DNA of 64,000 nucleotides, from positions 338,344 to 402,343 of the forward strand of contig CAJJDN010000055.1 of assembly GCA_905182985.1 (NCBI GenBank), read 5' to 3'. Position numbers and translations under genes: made by a program. Positions 24,716 to 37,742 of this stretch are shown piece by piece. Each line of letters begins with the position of its first letter. Within the stretch, counting starts at the first letter, position 1. The stretch comes from Paramecium sonneborni. Lineage: Eukaryota > Ciliophora > Oligohymenophorea > Peniculida > Parameciidae. The notes under the pieces are model-generated. The model had not been told where the DNA came from. It made no database searches and saw only the letters and a program-made list of their open reading frames with translations.

Positions 24716-25498
24716 TCACTCCATCTTTTATAATAATTTTAATAACTCAGTTATAGTATTTTTGTCATCTAAATACGAATACATTGCACCTATCAAAGCA
24801 TTTGATAATCCTTATTAAAATCCTTCCTAATTGTATAAATTTGCCAAATTCTTAATTGCCAAATCCATAGCATTTGTTCTTAATTAATCATTTGCTAATG
24901 CTACAACCTAAGCTCTTTAATTATTCAAAACTTTAATCAAAAGATCTCTCAATTTCAATTATATATCATCATTCATGAAAACCTATTAAATTAACAGATC
25001 TTTGGTTAAATTAAAAGTCTTATCATATAAAAAAGATAAATTTCCCAATTTACATAATTATTTTGCTATATTATGTTAAGTTGATTCTTTATTATCTATT
25101 CGAACTATTAATTCTCCCAACATTTTATTAATACTTTCTTTTCTCAACACCTCATTTATTACTATTGAACATCCAGTTATTGGAATTTTAGGTTCTAATT
25201 TCTTCTTTTTTTCCAATTCTTTCCTTTCAAGGTAATTTTTATGTTTTTATTAAATCTCATTTTAGTAATAAGTCAAATATGATATTGTTGTAAATGACAT
25301 TAACCAATAGAAATGAGTAGATTTTATTCTTGATAAAAGAACCAATGAAAATTTCAATTTGTTTTTTGTGTTGCTTAAAACATACATATTATTGCTAAAT
25401 GTGTGTGTTTCTTCTGCATATTTGTATAAATCTTGATAGAGCAGTTAATGATTTTAATGATGCAAACTAAGAAATCCATTTAAAAGTGACTTTAACAT
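24716..25498 (-). CDS. ARM-like helical protein with one membrane helix
   Basis: An intronless frame of 260 residues. I do not recognise the family. The N-terminal 70 residues contain one hydrophobic helix (FYWLMSFTTISYLTY), then a basic stretch (ERKELEKKKK) and about 170 residues of amphipathic helices resembling ARM/HEAT repeats (ANDQLRTNAMDLAIKNLANLY). Membrane attachment with a soluble helical domain is inferred. The start codon follows the stop of the upstream EF-hand gene by only 19 bp on the same strand. Confidence 0.55.
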
Positions 25499-25517
25499 TA
25501 TAATATAATTAATATTT

Positions 25518-26882
25518 TCAATATTTTAGTAACTTTTCAATTTCATCATAATGATTATACATTTCCCAATATGTAATAAAACCTTTACTAAATAAATCAA
25601 TCTCATGATAAAGTCTATGATATTAATGTAATCTATTACATTTCTGCTTATATTCGATCATTCATTGCATTTATAAAATTCTCCAAATTAACTTTACCAT
25701 TCAATCTAACATATAATCCCTTAATTGGATTCATATGTTATTCTGTCTCTATGCATGTTTAGGATAATGTTTAACCCAAGTCTTCTAAACTAATCCATCC
25801 ATCATCATCATTATCTGATAACTTGAACAAAGACTCTAAATCTAATTATGCATTAGGAATTGATATTTTAGCATTTTCTATTAACTAATACTAATTCAAT
25901 CTTTTTGTAAAACGATGATGAACTAAATATGTAAAGAGTTCTTCTGCTGTTACTCCACGAATTTCTAAACTCTTAGCCATTTAAGATTATTCTGTGTTCA
26001 AATTTATTGATTTAGATTATTCTAAATTTTAGATTTCTTCTGATAAATCACATCTTGGCTATTATGGATTATGAAGAAGAGAATTCCAATCTGTAAATAA
26101 ACTTTAATAATCAGAAGGAGCTATTTCTTTATAATTCAAACTAATTAATTAAGGTAAACTATAAGTCTCTTTTGATATGTAATGTCTATCATATTACATA
26201 TAATGTTAAATCTCACCTGCATTGTATTATAAAATACATTCACTTCTTTAATCACTTTAATTTATAGGTGCCTAAGACACAACAGTCTAAAATTCCATCT
26301 TTACAGGAGTTATATCCTCTTGAAAAGCATTTATTACTGAATTTGCTTAGTTGAATAAAACAGTTTATTCTTCTGGTTTAACCTCTTAAATTTCATCTAA
26401 AATTTTTAAATCATCATTTTCTTTTTAATCAATTTGATTTTCTACTTTCTCTATTTTTTTTAAGGATTCCATTTTTTTATATGATTCCTCTTTTTATTTC
26501 TTTCTAAAATCTAAATTAGATCTGCTAGGTGATCTTATAGATGGATTTGAACTCATTGAAGTATTCCATTCACATCTCTCTTTAGATTTCACTTTTCTTA
26601 AAACAACAGGTGCACATTAAACTTTATCTGGAGATCCTTTTTTATCTTTCAAAAACTTTCTTAATTCTTACTATAAGTCATTTAAATCATTTTTTCTTTT
26701 ATGTTTTGCTATTAATTCAATTAACTTCAAATTTTCATCTTTTACCATTTATCTTAATTATAAACGATCTTCTTTCATTATTTCTACCATACACAAAAAT
26801 TACTAATACTTGTGCATTTCTCTATAACTTATATTGTGTCCAATTATTCGTTCTTTCTTGATTTATTAGAGGCTTTGAGCAT
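25518..26882 (-). CDS. EF-hand protein with disordered N terminus
   Basis: A protein of 437 residues after introns of 26 and 25 nt (both TAG). The first 200 residues are charged, Ser/Lys/Glu-rich and coiled (KKMESLKKIEKVENQID). Around residues 330-360 is an EF-hand loop, LSDNDDDGWISLEDL, with Asp/Asn at the Ca2+ positions and a following E helix. A further helical C-terminal part includes GFITYWEMYNHYDEIEK, which looks like a degenerate partner EF-hand. A Ca2+-responsive structural role is inferred. The next gene starts 19 bp downstream. Confidence 0.68.
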
Positions 26883-26934
26883 TTTAACGGATAATTAATA
26901 TATAAAACAAAAAATAACTAAAAAGTAAAAATTT

Positions 26935-28421
26935 TCAAACAATTCCAAATTATTCCTGCCTTTTTGAAATTATTTATAACTCTTTAAGAAATGTCATGTT
27001 TTACATAGTGAGTTCATCATTTTATTATTCAATTATTTCATTTTATTTTTCAATACGCTCTTTCGCTTATTGATACTTCTCCTTCATTTATTCTAACTGA
27101 AGAATATAAATATTATATAAAGTACCTTTTCTGAATTCTATTTAAGTTAATCTTTTAATGAATCTATTTGTTTTTGATAATCGCTGTAACATTTATTTTA
27201 GACCTTTTCTTTGTTATTTGAATCCTATTCCAATTATTTGATTAACATCTTTAATTTATTATTTTCAGTTTCGAATCTATTACATTAATCTTTTAATTGA
27301 GTTTATTAATTGTTATATTGGATCATTTAGGATTTTAATTAGGATAATTCTTATTCTAAAGTTTTTAGCTTATTATTTGTAAATTGCAATTCATAAGTTA
27401 ATTTATCATTTTTTCTCTTATATTCTTTGACTTATTCATCTAATTATGTAATAGTACTATTTTGTTCAATATATTCTGGGATTTCATTAAATTAAGTATT
27501 AGTAGATCTATCAATTTTATTGAAGTGTGAAAATTCAGCTTTTTCTTCAAACTATTTAGCTTTTTTGAATGCTTATTAAAATTTATTTTCTAAAATAGAA
27601 TTTTGAATTTTGTAATTATCAATTTCATGATTGATTTTATCATTCAAAATTTGAAGTTAATTTAATTAAAGTGAAGTTTCTTTAAATTTAATGATTTCTT
27701 ATTTAGATGATTAATATTATTCTTCAAGATATTCATTTTCATTTTTAAGTTAGATAATTTATTTTTTAAATTTATTAAGTTCATCAGTATAGGTTGTTTT
27801 TTCATTTAATAATAGATTAATTTAATCTTGTAATTATGTATTTTTAATTTTTTATTGATCAAGATCTTTGAGACTTTTTTCATATAATTCTTTAGTTAAT
27901 TGAACTTCATAATCAGAGATTTGTTAAATGTTAGATTTCTTTTGACTAAGAATTCTTTGATTAAGATTTTCTTTTTCAAAAGCATTAGATTCTGCAAGTG
28001 TTTTTTGATGGAATGATTCACTGGCACAACTTTCACTAAGATCAGTTTCTCCTAGATTGACTACTTGATATAAAAAATATATTTTGGCATTAGGATCAGG
28101 ACTTCTTTCTAGATTGAGTGCACAATGTCCTTCAATAGGCATAGTTTCATTAATATTAAAATTAACAACACCAGCAAGCTTTGATTATCCATCAACATTA
28201 AGAAGAGCAATAAGATGTGTCTTTTTTAAAGTGTTTTCTGCAACATTAAAATCAAGAGTGAGTACTTCATTAACAATGAAAGTATTTTTAGTTTTTTCTT
28301 TGGTTCTGGTTAAACATTTATTAAGTCCTCTTTTCCACATAACTTATAAAGTGCAAGGAAATTTAACAGAGAGCTCTACTTTGCTAATATTGAGAGTAAC
28401 TTAATAGCGGAAAGCTTTCAT
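26935..28421 (-). CDS. NT-C2 domain coiled-coil protein
   Basis: A protein of 485 residues after one 29-nt intron (ends CAG) near the 3' end. Residues 1-140 look like an N-terminal C2 (NT-C2) domain as in EHBP1/EEIG1: YQVTLNISKVELSV, LQVMWKRG, FIVNEVLTLDFNV, LAGVVNFNI. Two long coiled-coil segments follow (LEEQYQSSKQEIIKFKETS, then KEYKRKNDKLTYELQF). NT-C2 domains usually place a coiled coil at membranes or actin-linked sites; the specific role is unknown. The start codon is only 27 bp from that of the divergent gene at 28449. Confidence 0.7.
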
Positions 28422-28448
28422 TTGAATTGAGAATCAGTTAATTAAATA
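28422..28448. promoter_or_regulatory. 27-bp divergent spacer
   Basis: This 27-bp A/T-rich gap separates two divergent start codons, the shortest bidirectional spacer in the window. It contains no recognisable core promoter element. Confidence 0.55.
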
Positions 28449-29323
28449 ATGAATCAATAGGGAAACAACTATGATTTTAAGATAATGTTAGGAAAAGTGA
28501 TAGAAAAGAATATGAGTTTTAAAATAGGATATTCTTAAACGAAAAGTGAAGATTATGAAATAGTACTTAAATTGAAAGTAAAGAGTAATATTGATGTGAA
28601 AACTGCTGATAGTGAATTTAAAGAGAGGTGTAAAAGCTGTTACACTATTTTAACATCATTTGTGTAATAAAGAATGTAGAAGATCTTAGGAAATAAATTC
28701 GTGATTTTTTGAAGCCAACATTTGCACTAAGTTATCAAGTGGATGAACATTATGCATATATAATATTTAAATATGCTAATTAAGTAGAATTATAGGAGTT
28801 CATAGAGATTTGTAAATTTATTAGAGATACTATGGAAAAATCATAAGAAAGAGAGGAAGTTTAGTTGGTAATTGAAACTGATTTATCATTTTAAAAATTA
28901 AGCGAGAGTATTTCTAATGCTGTGTATTAAATGAATTTAGAAGTATAAGGCAAAGCAGAATTTCAAAAGGATACTCTAAAATTGTTAGAAAACATAAAAA
29001 TGTGTAATTAGGATATTTTGCCTTCTTTTTTATAATAAAAATATTTGAGTCAAATATTATTATATCTGTAATTGTTAGAGAAGGTCTAAGCTGAAATAGA
29101 AATAGAAAAGATTGAGTACGATTTAGGTTTTGCATAACCAAGTATAGAATTGCCATTTAAATTTGCAATCTACGGAAAATTGCAAAAATTTGCTGAACAA
29201 TATTTAGATGATGGAGTGATTGAATTGATAATTAGAGGACCTGGTTTAAGTGTTAGTGTTAATTTCACTTACAAAGGAAGCTTATTTACATTGATTGACA
29301 ATATTTTAATTATTAAACAATGA
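28449..29323 (+). CDS. Unrecognised helical protein
   Basis: A protein of 282 residues once intron 28664-28689 (26 nt, TAG) is removed; without it the frame would seem broken. No family recognised. It begins with a beta-like region (MSFKIGYSQTKSEDYEIVLKLKV) and continues as a mostly helical, moderately charged protein with a final beta-rich segment (GPGLSVSVNFTYKGSLF). No signal peptide or membrane helix. The TPR gene follows 31 bp downstream on the same strand. Confidence 0.6.
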
Positions 29324-29354
29324 ATGCAACACACAATATTTTAATTATAAAGTA

Positions 29355-30648
29355 ATGAATGTTTTGGAATAATCATTAAAATAAATATAGGAACAGCATT
29401 TCAAAGGTCAATATAGAAAAGCTTATGAATAACTTAAGCAATTAGGGAGAGATCTTGAAACTTATGATCCTTCTTTTTAAGTATTTCAAAGAAGACCATG
29501 CAACATCGAATTGTTAGCTGCATTCTATACTGAATATGGAAGTGTAGCTTTAAAGTTAAGTTTATTGGATATCTCAAAAGAATGTGTTCAATGTGCTTTC
29601 TTTTATCTTAAGGATTTTGCAAATATCAATCTATTTATATTGAATATCCTTACTTATCAGAGGATCAATTTCTGGCTCTGTCGGTACAAAATTATCCATT
29701 AAATAGATTAGATATCTTGACTCAATTCATTTATTAAAGAGACTTTTGAATGTGGTGCCCAACTAACTCATTCATTATAAAATCGAGATTTTTATCAATA
29801 TTGCCAATTCTCAAAGAGCTTGGTGTATTTATGATGATGCTGAAATCTCCATCAATTAAGCCGAATAATTGGCTAATCTATTAAATCCATCCCTGTAAAA
29901 TGATTTACTAAAAACTAACATTCTATTTTTAAAAGCTAGACTTTATATGGATACAGATAGAAGCAAATATGGATTAGATTTTGCATTAGAGTATGTAATT
30001 CAAATGTTAATTAGTTGTCAGTTGTTTACAGCAAAGAGAGATGTTGTTGCCACGTGATCATCCTGATATTGCTATTGCTATGGAACTTGTTGCCAAAATT
30101 AATTTTAGTTAGAATCTTGTCTAAGAAGCATAAAAGTATCATGATTAGGCCTATAAGATGAAGATTAAGGCCTTTGGATTACATAACTTTGAAACTATTG
30201 ATTCTATTAATGAAAAAGGTCGTCTCTTGCTTTCCTCGAAAAAGGTATTCTGTTTTTAATAAATAAGGAATAACAAGCTATGTATTACTTTTAATTGATA
30301 GGAGAAATCAGTTAAGTACTCTTAGGCCCTCTTAATTAATATCAAGCACTCTCTTATAATAATCTAGGTTGTGCTTTATTCAATATTGGAAAATATGAAT
30401 CATCTATTTAATAACACTCTAATGCATTATTCATCTATGAAAAATTATGTGGCTATGAGCATTCTAAATTAGTGTTCTCATTAAACTAAATGGCAAATGC
30501 CAATAAATTACTTAACAGACCTAAAGCAGCCTTTTTGATTTGGAAGCGTTGTTAAACAATCTTAGAGAAAAACCCACAAATCAATTCTAAATAATTGACT
30601 GCTATCAAATCTAGTTTATAAGGATTGTCTTTACAAGAAGAAGATTGA
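29355..30648 (+). CDS. TPR-repeat protein, one junction unresolved
   Basis: A protein of about 396 residues. Clear introns of 23 nt (TAG), about 31 nt (CAG) and 23 nt (AAG) are needed in the middle and 3' half. TPR-like helix pairs dominate: EQLANLLNPSLQNDLLKT, SYNNLGCALFNIGKYESSI, ANKLLNRPKAAFLIWKRC. The last repeats resemble kinesin-light-chain or NPHP3-type TPRs, which are protein-interaction scaffolds. Around 29555-29640 two frames are both protein-like (ISKECVQCAFFYLKDFANINL in one, YIEYPYLSEDQFLALS in the next). The only small intron joining them without a stop is 29555-29580, which starts GTTAAG, so the model is uncertain there. Confidence 0.55.
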
Positions 30649-30694
30649 TTATTATTATATATATTGTTTAAATTAATAATATATAAATAATTTC

Positions 30695-33600
30695 ATGTAA
30701 AAATCAGCTTAACCTTACATTGATAATTCTTTAACCAAAAAAGATGCTCCAGTTTAAAATGAACCATAATCCAAATTCACTCCACTTTAATTAATACCTC
30801 CAATTAATGATAATTCTAAACAATCAAAAGGCATGAAAGCATCTAGATCATAGAATAACAGTAAAATCAAAGTAAAGAAGGTTAAACAAAAATTTCCATC
30901 ATTAATGGAATTTGACGAAATGCAGACTCAAGATGATGAACTTGAATTTCATGCATACAATGTTAAACCATTTGATTCAGTAGCCCCTTAAACTTTCAGA
31001 AATATCTATAAAAAAATTGACACTATTCTATAAAAGAAAACTCTCTATCAGAATTAAAAAATGTCTCTTTTTAGTAGTGTAGCAGAATCTTCGAAAATAG
31101 AAGTAATGCCTTAATTTTATAAGTATTTTAATAGAAATTAATGCCCAGAACTCTTGGTTTAATTCGTCCAAATACTAATAACAATAAGATACTTGATGCA
31201 TCTAATTTTTGTATGGGTGATAAATATGCAAAAGTACTGTGTTCTGGTGTAAAATTAACTCTAGATTACTATGAATAAGTTAATCTGAAAAACAACAATC
31301 TTACTAGTAGATCCAGTGAATGTCTAAATTAATTGATTCCTACTAAGTTAAAAGGTCTAAATTTATAAGGGAATAGTTTAGGTTAAGGAGGATAAGAATT
31401 CGTAAAAGCTTTAAATACAAGATATGGTCAATTGCAGTATCTAAATTTAGAAAACAATAAATTTAATGATGATAGTTGTCGGCAATTATTCAAAATGCTT
31501 CAAGAAAATACCATAATGTAAAAACTCAATCTCTCCCATAATCTAATTACAGATAAATCTATGCCAGAATTTAATTGTTTATTATTAAAAAATGCAACTC
31601 TAAGCGAGATATATTTACACTGGAATCGAATTCATTAAATTGGAGGTATATTAATATAAATAATTATTGAGGCTAATATATTATAACAGCTCTTTTTATT
31701 AATTACAATGTCAAAGTATTAGATCTATCATTCAATTCTCTTGGTATCAGATATAAAGATGATGCTTAATCTCCTTAAAAAAATAGATAGTAGCCAAATT
31801 AAAATTGGCCAGATTACTTGTCTTCTAAGAATTGTAATCTTATACATTTAGATCTTTCCAATAATCAATTCAACCAATCATAATCAGAAGCTATTGCAAA
31901 GTCACTTGAAGACAATCATAATATATTTGGATTTCACTTTTCAGGCAATTTTCATAGTTCAATTGATCATTTAGGTTTTCTAAATATTACAAAATCAACA
32001 ATAGAATAAAAGGATATAATCTTGAAGAAAAATGAAGAATATCAATCAGAAATTATTGGAGCACTTTAAATCCCAAGAATAGATGGTTTAAAATAGATTT
32101 AAAGATAATCATAATTCTATAATGAAGTATGTTGGATATGTGATGGATGGGTAGAATGTACTTTTCTATGGTAGCCAACTCATTTAGATATAAGAAAGGA
32201 ACCCTTATTCATCCATTTAAGTCATGAAAGATTTGCTCCAATAAAATTAGAATTAATGGATGATGAATAAAGAGAAAGATCACCAATGTCTCGAAAATCT
32301 AATTCATACAAAATATGGTATGTATAAAGAATGGTACCATCAAAGTAACCAATTCGATTCTTCTTTTCAAGTCCTTTATTGAAATAAGCTCAGGTAAGTA
32401 GTCAATATGAAATTGTTGATTGGCCTAAAGCAGAATAGAATAAGAAAGTTTTGTTTTATATGATTAATGAGAAACCTTTAACATTTCGAAGACCAAAATA
32501 ATGTAATTAAATAATTTTGGGATAAAAATAATCTTTTGATGAATTACATTATGAACCTAGTGTGCATTGTAAGCCACGAATAAAAGATTATGGTGGAATA
32601 TTAGATTTGATTATTGATGATTCAATAGAAGAGAATGTTGATTATGGAGATAATTTTTTTAAGGAATGCCATCGTGATTCTGATTAGGAATTTTCAGATT
32701 GTTTTGAATGGGATTGGAATAATTCTTAATTAGGAAAATTAATAAAAGAGTAGGATCAATTAATATAAGTTAAATAGTATTTACACAGAATATATAGAGA
32801 TTTAGTATCAGCTTATAGAAATTATAGTGCTTATTCTCCAAGTGGTGAAATTTGGAGTATATCACTAAATGTTTTTACTGACATATTTTAATCTTCATTT
32901 GTAGATAATAAATCATATCTTTTAAAAGATTTGGATATATCATTTAGATAGACAACATCCAAATATATAAATTAGACAAGGACATCAACTTCACATGCAT
33001 TATTAAGACATTAATTTTTAGAGATATTAGTAAGAATGTCAATGGATAAATATTGTAAGACTCCTAATTTGATGAGTCCAATTGAAGCTTTATAAAAGGT
33101 TTATGAAGTGGATGGATTATAGAAGAAGATTGAGTGTGTATAAGAATCATAAACATGGAGAGATGTATATTATTGGAGTATGGAATGTAATAGGGTGATA
33201 TAGAGTAATCAGTCAATTCTTAGATAGTTATATTAGGAGTGTGTTTAGATGAGATAATTAAATTATTTCACAAATAAGATTTTTGTATCTCCATAATCAT
33301 TTAAAGAATTATTCAATAGAGCAGGATTGATAAATGATGTAAATGCAGAGAGAAATGTATTGATTGCATTTGCATTAAGTGTACCTCTAGTTTTAGATGA
33401 AATTAATTAAGATAGATAGATTTAGATGAATTATCAAGAATTTGTCGAAGCTTTAGCTAGAGTGGCTGAAAAATATGGTTAGAATAAAGCAGTTATCAGT
33501 TCAGAATAGTTAGCATTGAAATTATAACATATTATAGGATAATTATAAGAGTATTATTAAATTGTAGATGAAAACAAAGTATAATCTAATTAAATAATCA

Positions 33601-33742
33601 TATTTAGATAACTATTCCATAAATGAGACAATCTAAAAAGTAAACCAATTTTTTATAAGAGAATGTAACTAAATTATTATATGAGATTGATGGATCACCT
33701 ATGAATGCACCATAAATTAATGAATATGATTTTGTAGAATGA
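30695..33742 (+). CDS. LRR protein with a distinctive C-terminal domain
   Basis: A protein of 986 residues after introns of 32 nt (TAG), 26 nt (GAG) and 29 nt (TAG). A disordered basic N terminus of about 140 residues precedes RNI-type leucine-rich repeats at about 200-400 (LKGLNLQGNSLG, LQYLNLENNKF, MQKLNLSHNLIT, VKVLDLSFNSLG, LIHLDLSNNQF). The remaining roughly 580 residues form an uncharacterised region: CWICDGWVECTF with paired Cys/Trp, a long acidic stretch, and a helical end (HALLRHQFLEILVRMSMDKY, then FKELFNRAGLI) that looks like degenerate EF-hands. LRRs suggest a scaffold. The 26-nt GAG intron sits inside a repeat and its removal restores the repeat. Confidence 0.72.
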
Positions 33743-33805
33743 TTAAAATATTGCTTTATATAAAAATTAATTAAATAATTCTAATTTATTGTACATAAAG
33801 ATTAA

Positions 33806-36737
33806 TCAACCTAATTTTACTTTCTTTTTATAGTTAATATATGCTTAGTCTTTTGATCTTCCTAAAGTAACAACATCACCAGTTTAAAGTTCTTTTTGAA
33901 TATCTTCTTAATCTACTTATCCATCTATTTAATAATTAACTTTTCCTCTTTTTTATTGTATAACTGTTTATTTAGATTATTATAATTGTTTTGGTTTATT
34001 TTTTTATTATTGTTATTCTTCATCTAAAACCATTTTAATAAAATTCCTCATCTTCCTCATAGCTTTATTAAATAGAGGTAATGATTAATTAACTGCATTA
34101 TCTAATTATTCACTAGCAATTTCAATATTCTTAAATTATAATCCCATAGCCAATAATAAAGCTGCTTAAGTTCTACTCATTCTAATTGCTTTACCACATT
34201 TTTAAGCAAAGAATATCCTAATAAAAATATTAATAAATATGTACTTGCATATTGTCGGTAATATATCCAGTATTAAATAAAAGTCTGCCATACTTTTACA
34301 ATAGTTTTCAAGTCTAGCATAATCACTAAGACTTAACTATTAACGAAGTTCTTCTTTAGAGATAATATTATCATCTTTTGCAATTTCAATGTCTTCATCT
34401 ATATTAGCTGTAGTTACATTAGCTTTTAAAATATCAATACAAAGATAAGGTTCTAAATCCTTAAAATCATATCCCAATAAGTTAATGAATCTATTTCTAA
34501 AATCTAAACTGAAGGCTTTACATAAATTATCAATTCCAGATCCATCCTCCTTTAGTGATCTTAAAACAATACATGTATATTCTCCAGTAGTATCATTCTT
34601 TCTTAAACTTAAATATGCTGGAGAAAACTCATTTTTATTCCAAAATTTATATAATTCTTATGTTAATCCAAAAGATACTCCCAAATAATCAATTTAAGGT
34701 GGATAAACTTCACTTAACTTTTTTAAAAGTGGAGGTAATTTCTTTTTTGGTTAAATTGATTAATCTTTATCATCTTCAGTAGTCACTTATTCTCTAAAAT
34801 CTATATGAATTAATTGAGCTGTATGATCTAAGATTTCACCTTTACAAAATCTATTTAATAATTCCATAGCTTTGCTTCCATATCCCATTTTCTATGCATT
34901 TGGATGTGTTGCAATTCTGATTATTCTAACACCTGAATATTATGGAAATTAATTATCCAAATAATATTTGCTAAGAGTCCAAGGAATTAGATCACCTGAA
35001 GGTTTTTATTAATTTGTAACTTAATCTACTAAATCCTTTGGAATTGCTCCCTCAAAACAAACTTATACTGCACATAATATGTCAGGCATAGTCTTATCAG
35101 TTGGTAAAGGACCTAAAAGTACAAATACTGCATGAGCAGGTGCATCTGATAATAATTGTAAATCATTTGGTGAGTTTTTATAATGTGATGATATAAACAA
35201 TGACATTAAATTAAATAGAAACTTCTCACTTGTTTTCTATGATGAAAATAAAGTATCTCTATTACATAAATACAATTCACAATCATTAGGATGTGGTAAT
35301 CCTTTTTATAATTTAGATGCTTCACTTGCATCTAATAATAATAATTCATATAACCATTTCTCAACTATATCCTTATTACTATATCTAATAGGATCATTCA
35401 TTTATAATTCTTTTAATAATCTTGCTTAACCTGTTGGTTTATTCTCTCTTAATTTTTATAATAATTTTAATGACAATGACCTACCTGTTCCTTCATATCC
35501 ATTAATAGTACTTGAAAGTACTAAAGTATGACTACCAAACATAGATTTAACAAATTATATTGGAATTGCAGCTGCTTCATCACAAAATACTAAATCAGCA
35601 TTATTAGCAACTTTTACAAAGTCTTATGGTTGAATATATTACACAAATTATCGATGTGTTTTATATGCATTAACTCTAATGACTGCATTATTAAAATCAG
35701 GATTAGTTGATTAAATAACATCGAAATGTTGATTCTATCTAAAATCTAAAATTTCTAAACTTTAAATTAAAAATTCAAAGAAAGTAACTAAATTTTCTGG
35801 AGAAGGTGCAGTTACAAAGATATTACTAAATCCTAATTTAAGAGCAGCAGCAGCAGCCATTCCTATTGCAGCTGATTTACCTCTACCTCTTGCTGCACTT
35901 ATTGATATAGTATATCTGAATACCTTCTCTTATAAACAATCAATTAATCCTAAGATTATTTTTGCTTAATCTAATGTTTTACAATTCTTTATCAATTTTT
36001 AAGCTATTTCATTTGGAACTGTCTATGCAAAATCTGATACTTAATTATTATTTATAGGTGTTCCTTACTCTATTTTCTCTAAAGCAGTCGAAGACACTGG
36101 TAAAAGATTTAATTCATCATCCACAAAAAGACATCTCTAACATCTACTTAAACTTATTATGAAACGTTCATTAAATCTTGGTTGAATCTCTTTAAAACTA
36201 GGAGTTCTTAATCTGGAATGAATATCCATTGTGAGAGAATACAATTATTTTAATGAAGACATTGTTTTAATTAGAAATACAATAATTCCTCCTCCTGCTA
36301 TTGTTTCAACAGTTCTACATAGTATATTTGGTGTTAATGCTTCAAAATCTTATAAAATTAACATATTATATGTATTTCCTAAAACCTTTTATGTTTCTGC
36401 ATAATAACAATATCTAATTTCATTTGAGGATAGAAACAAATTAAATGGTTCATTTAATTAAGTTTCTTCTTTCATTTATTAATTCTTAATTTCTGTTTCT
36501 CTCTTCTTTTTATGAGTTGTGAAACCCAAGTCCTTTATTTTATTAAAAAATCTTTACTTTCTTATAACACCACAATACTTTTGGTTTTTATATCATACTT
36601 AGTTTACTTAACAATTAATGCATTGTTGCAACTTAATATTTGCTTCTATCTCCAATCATCACAAATATTGAACGAATATGTTCATTAATTCCAGATTAAA
36701 CAAGTGCTTATATTTAAGAATCAAGTTTTTTTTTCAT
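33806..36737 (-). CDS. NAT10: RNA cytidine acetyltransferase NAT10/Kre33
   Basis: A protein of 959 residues (human 1025) after a 25-nt intron at 36533-36557 (AAG) and a 27-nt intron near 34215-34241 (TAG). It makes N4-acetylcytidine in 18S rRNA and tRNA using ATP and acetyl-CoA, in the nucleolus. Family landmarks run in order: N-terminal SIFVMIGDRSKYQ, VLWCYKK then DLGF, an RPFNERF-like element (PRFNERFIISLSRCQRC), the helicase-like Walker A AARGRGKSAAIG, the Walker B-like FCDEAAAIPI, and the GNAT region (GVRIIRIATHPNAQKMGYGSKAM) with the acetyl-CoA-binding Q-x-x-G-x-G/S. The tail is Gln/Lys-rich. It is convergent with the LRR gene, 63 bp away. Confidence 0.95.
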
Positions 36738-36775
36738 TAATCACAAATTAAATTATATATATATATTTTTATTTA

Positions 36776-37705
36776 TCATTCTTTCAACTAATCACATTTT
36801 TATCTATAAATGCTTTCTGCCTTCTATCCTAAATCTGGTTTGAGAGTTGATATTTTTTAACTGAAAGATTGCCAAGAAGATTATTTCTCTTAAGCATATT
36901 TAGTAATTTTAGATAATTTAAATGTTTATTTCATTGCTTTAATTTTCTTCTTTTTAGCTTACCTTTATTATTCATTATCAGTAGGTAGAATTTTTAAGTT
37001 TTCTGGTACTTAAAATTCATCCATTTCTTCAAAGTTCATTTTTTTAGAATCATTCAATTATTTTTTTGCTTCCCTTAAATAAATCAAAGGTACGATTTCT
37101 CTATTTGAATTTTTCTTAAATCTTATATGATAACCTTCCTCTGTCACTTTTTCTATTGTTCCCAAATAATAACGACCATCTGAAGAATAAATTGCTTCAC
37201 ATTATTAACCTACTGTAAATAACTTACTATCTGGTATAAGTTAAACTTTTATAAAAATAGCATGCATTTTTATTACTTCTTAATAACCAATAAATTAGAT
37301 ATCTGCCTCTTATTCTTCAGTGTCAATTTAAATTAACTTTGCATTATACCATTTTCTATCTTATTCATGATATGCCTTTGCTAATTTATCTATGTCTTCA
37401 CCATTTAATCTATTCACACTAAATAAATTATCTTGTGTTTTTTAAAGGGATGCTATTTCTTTCTCTTATGCTTCCTTAGCTAATAATAATTCATCCTTTA
37501 TATTCTTTAATTCAGCTATTGTTGAACCTTCTTCTTCATGAGAAAGTAAAAGATTCACTTTAAACATATGATTTTTTAACATTATCAATGTTTTATATGC
37601 TTCTATTACTTTACTCTAATCTAATTGTTATACAGGTGGTTAATAATTCTCTGGAGGATCATAATAATCAAATGAATCTATCTTCAATTTTTTGTATGAT
37701 TCCAT
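36776..37705 (-). CDS. Tudor splicing factor, SMNDC1/SPF30-like
   Basis: An intronless frame of 309 residues. A helical N terminus (MLKNHMFKVNLLLSHEEE, KDELLLAKEAQEKE) precedes two Tudor-like cores: WYNAKLIQIDTEEQEADIQFIGYQE and CEAIYSSDGRYYLGTIEKV...IRFKKNSNREIV. The C terminus has the SMNDC1-like KxKKxKAMKQ and WQSFSQK elements. SMNDC1/SPF30 binds symmetric dimethyl-arginine on Sm proteins and is needed for tri-snRNP assembly. Two Tudor cores instead of one is unusual for SPF30, so a related Tudor protein is possible. It reads into NAT10 (38-bp gap) and its start is 37 bp from the divergent gene at 37743. Confidence 0.7.
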
Positions 37706-37742
37706 TTTTAATAATAATTATTTATTATTGAAATTCATCAAT
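37706..37742. promoter_or_regulatory. 37-bp divergent spacer
   Basis: A 37-bp A/T-rich spacer between the start codons of the Tudor gene (minus) and the Gln/Lys-rich gene (plus). Confidence 0.5.

Noticed and set aside
28620..28700. A frameshift in the gene at 28449.
   Set aside because: A standard 26-nt intron (28664-28689, GTAATA...TTAG) restores the frame exactly.
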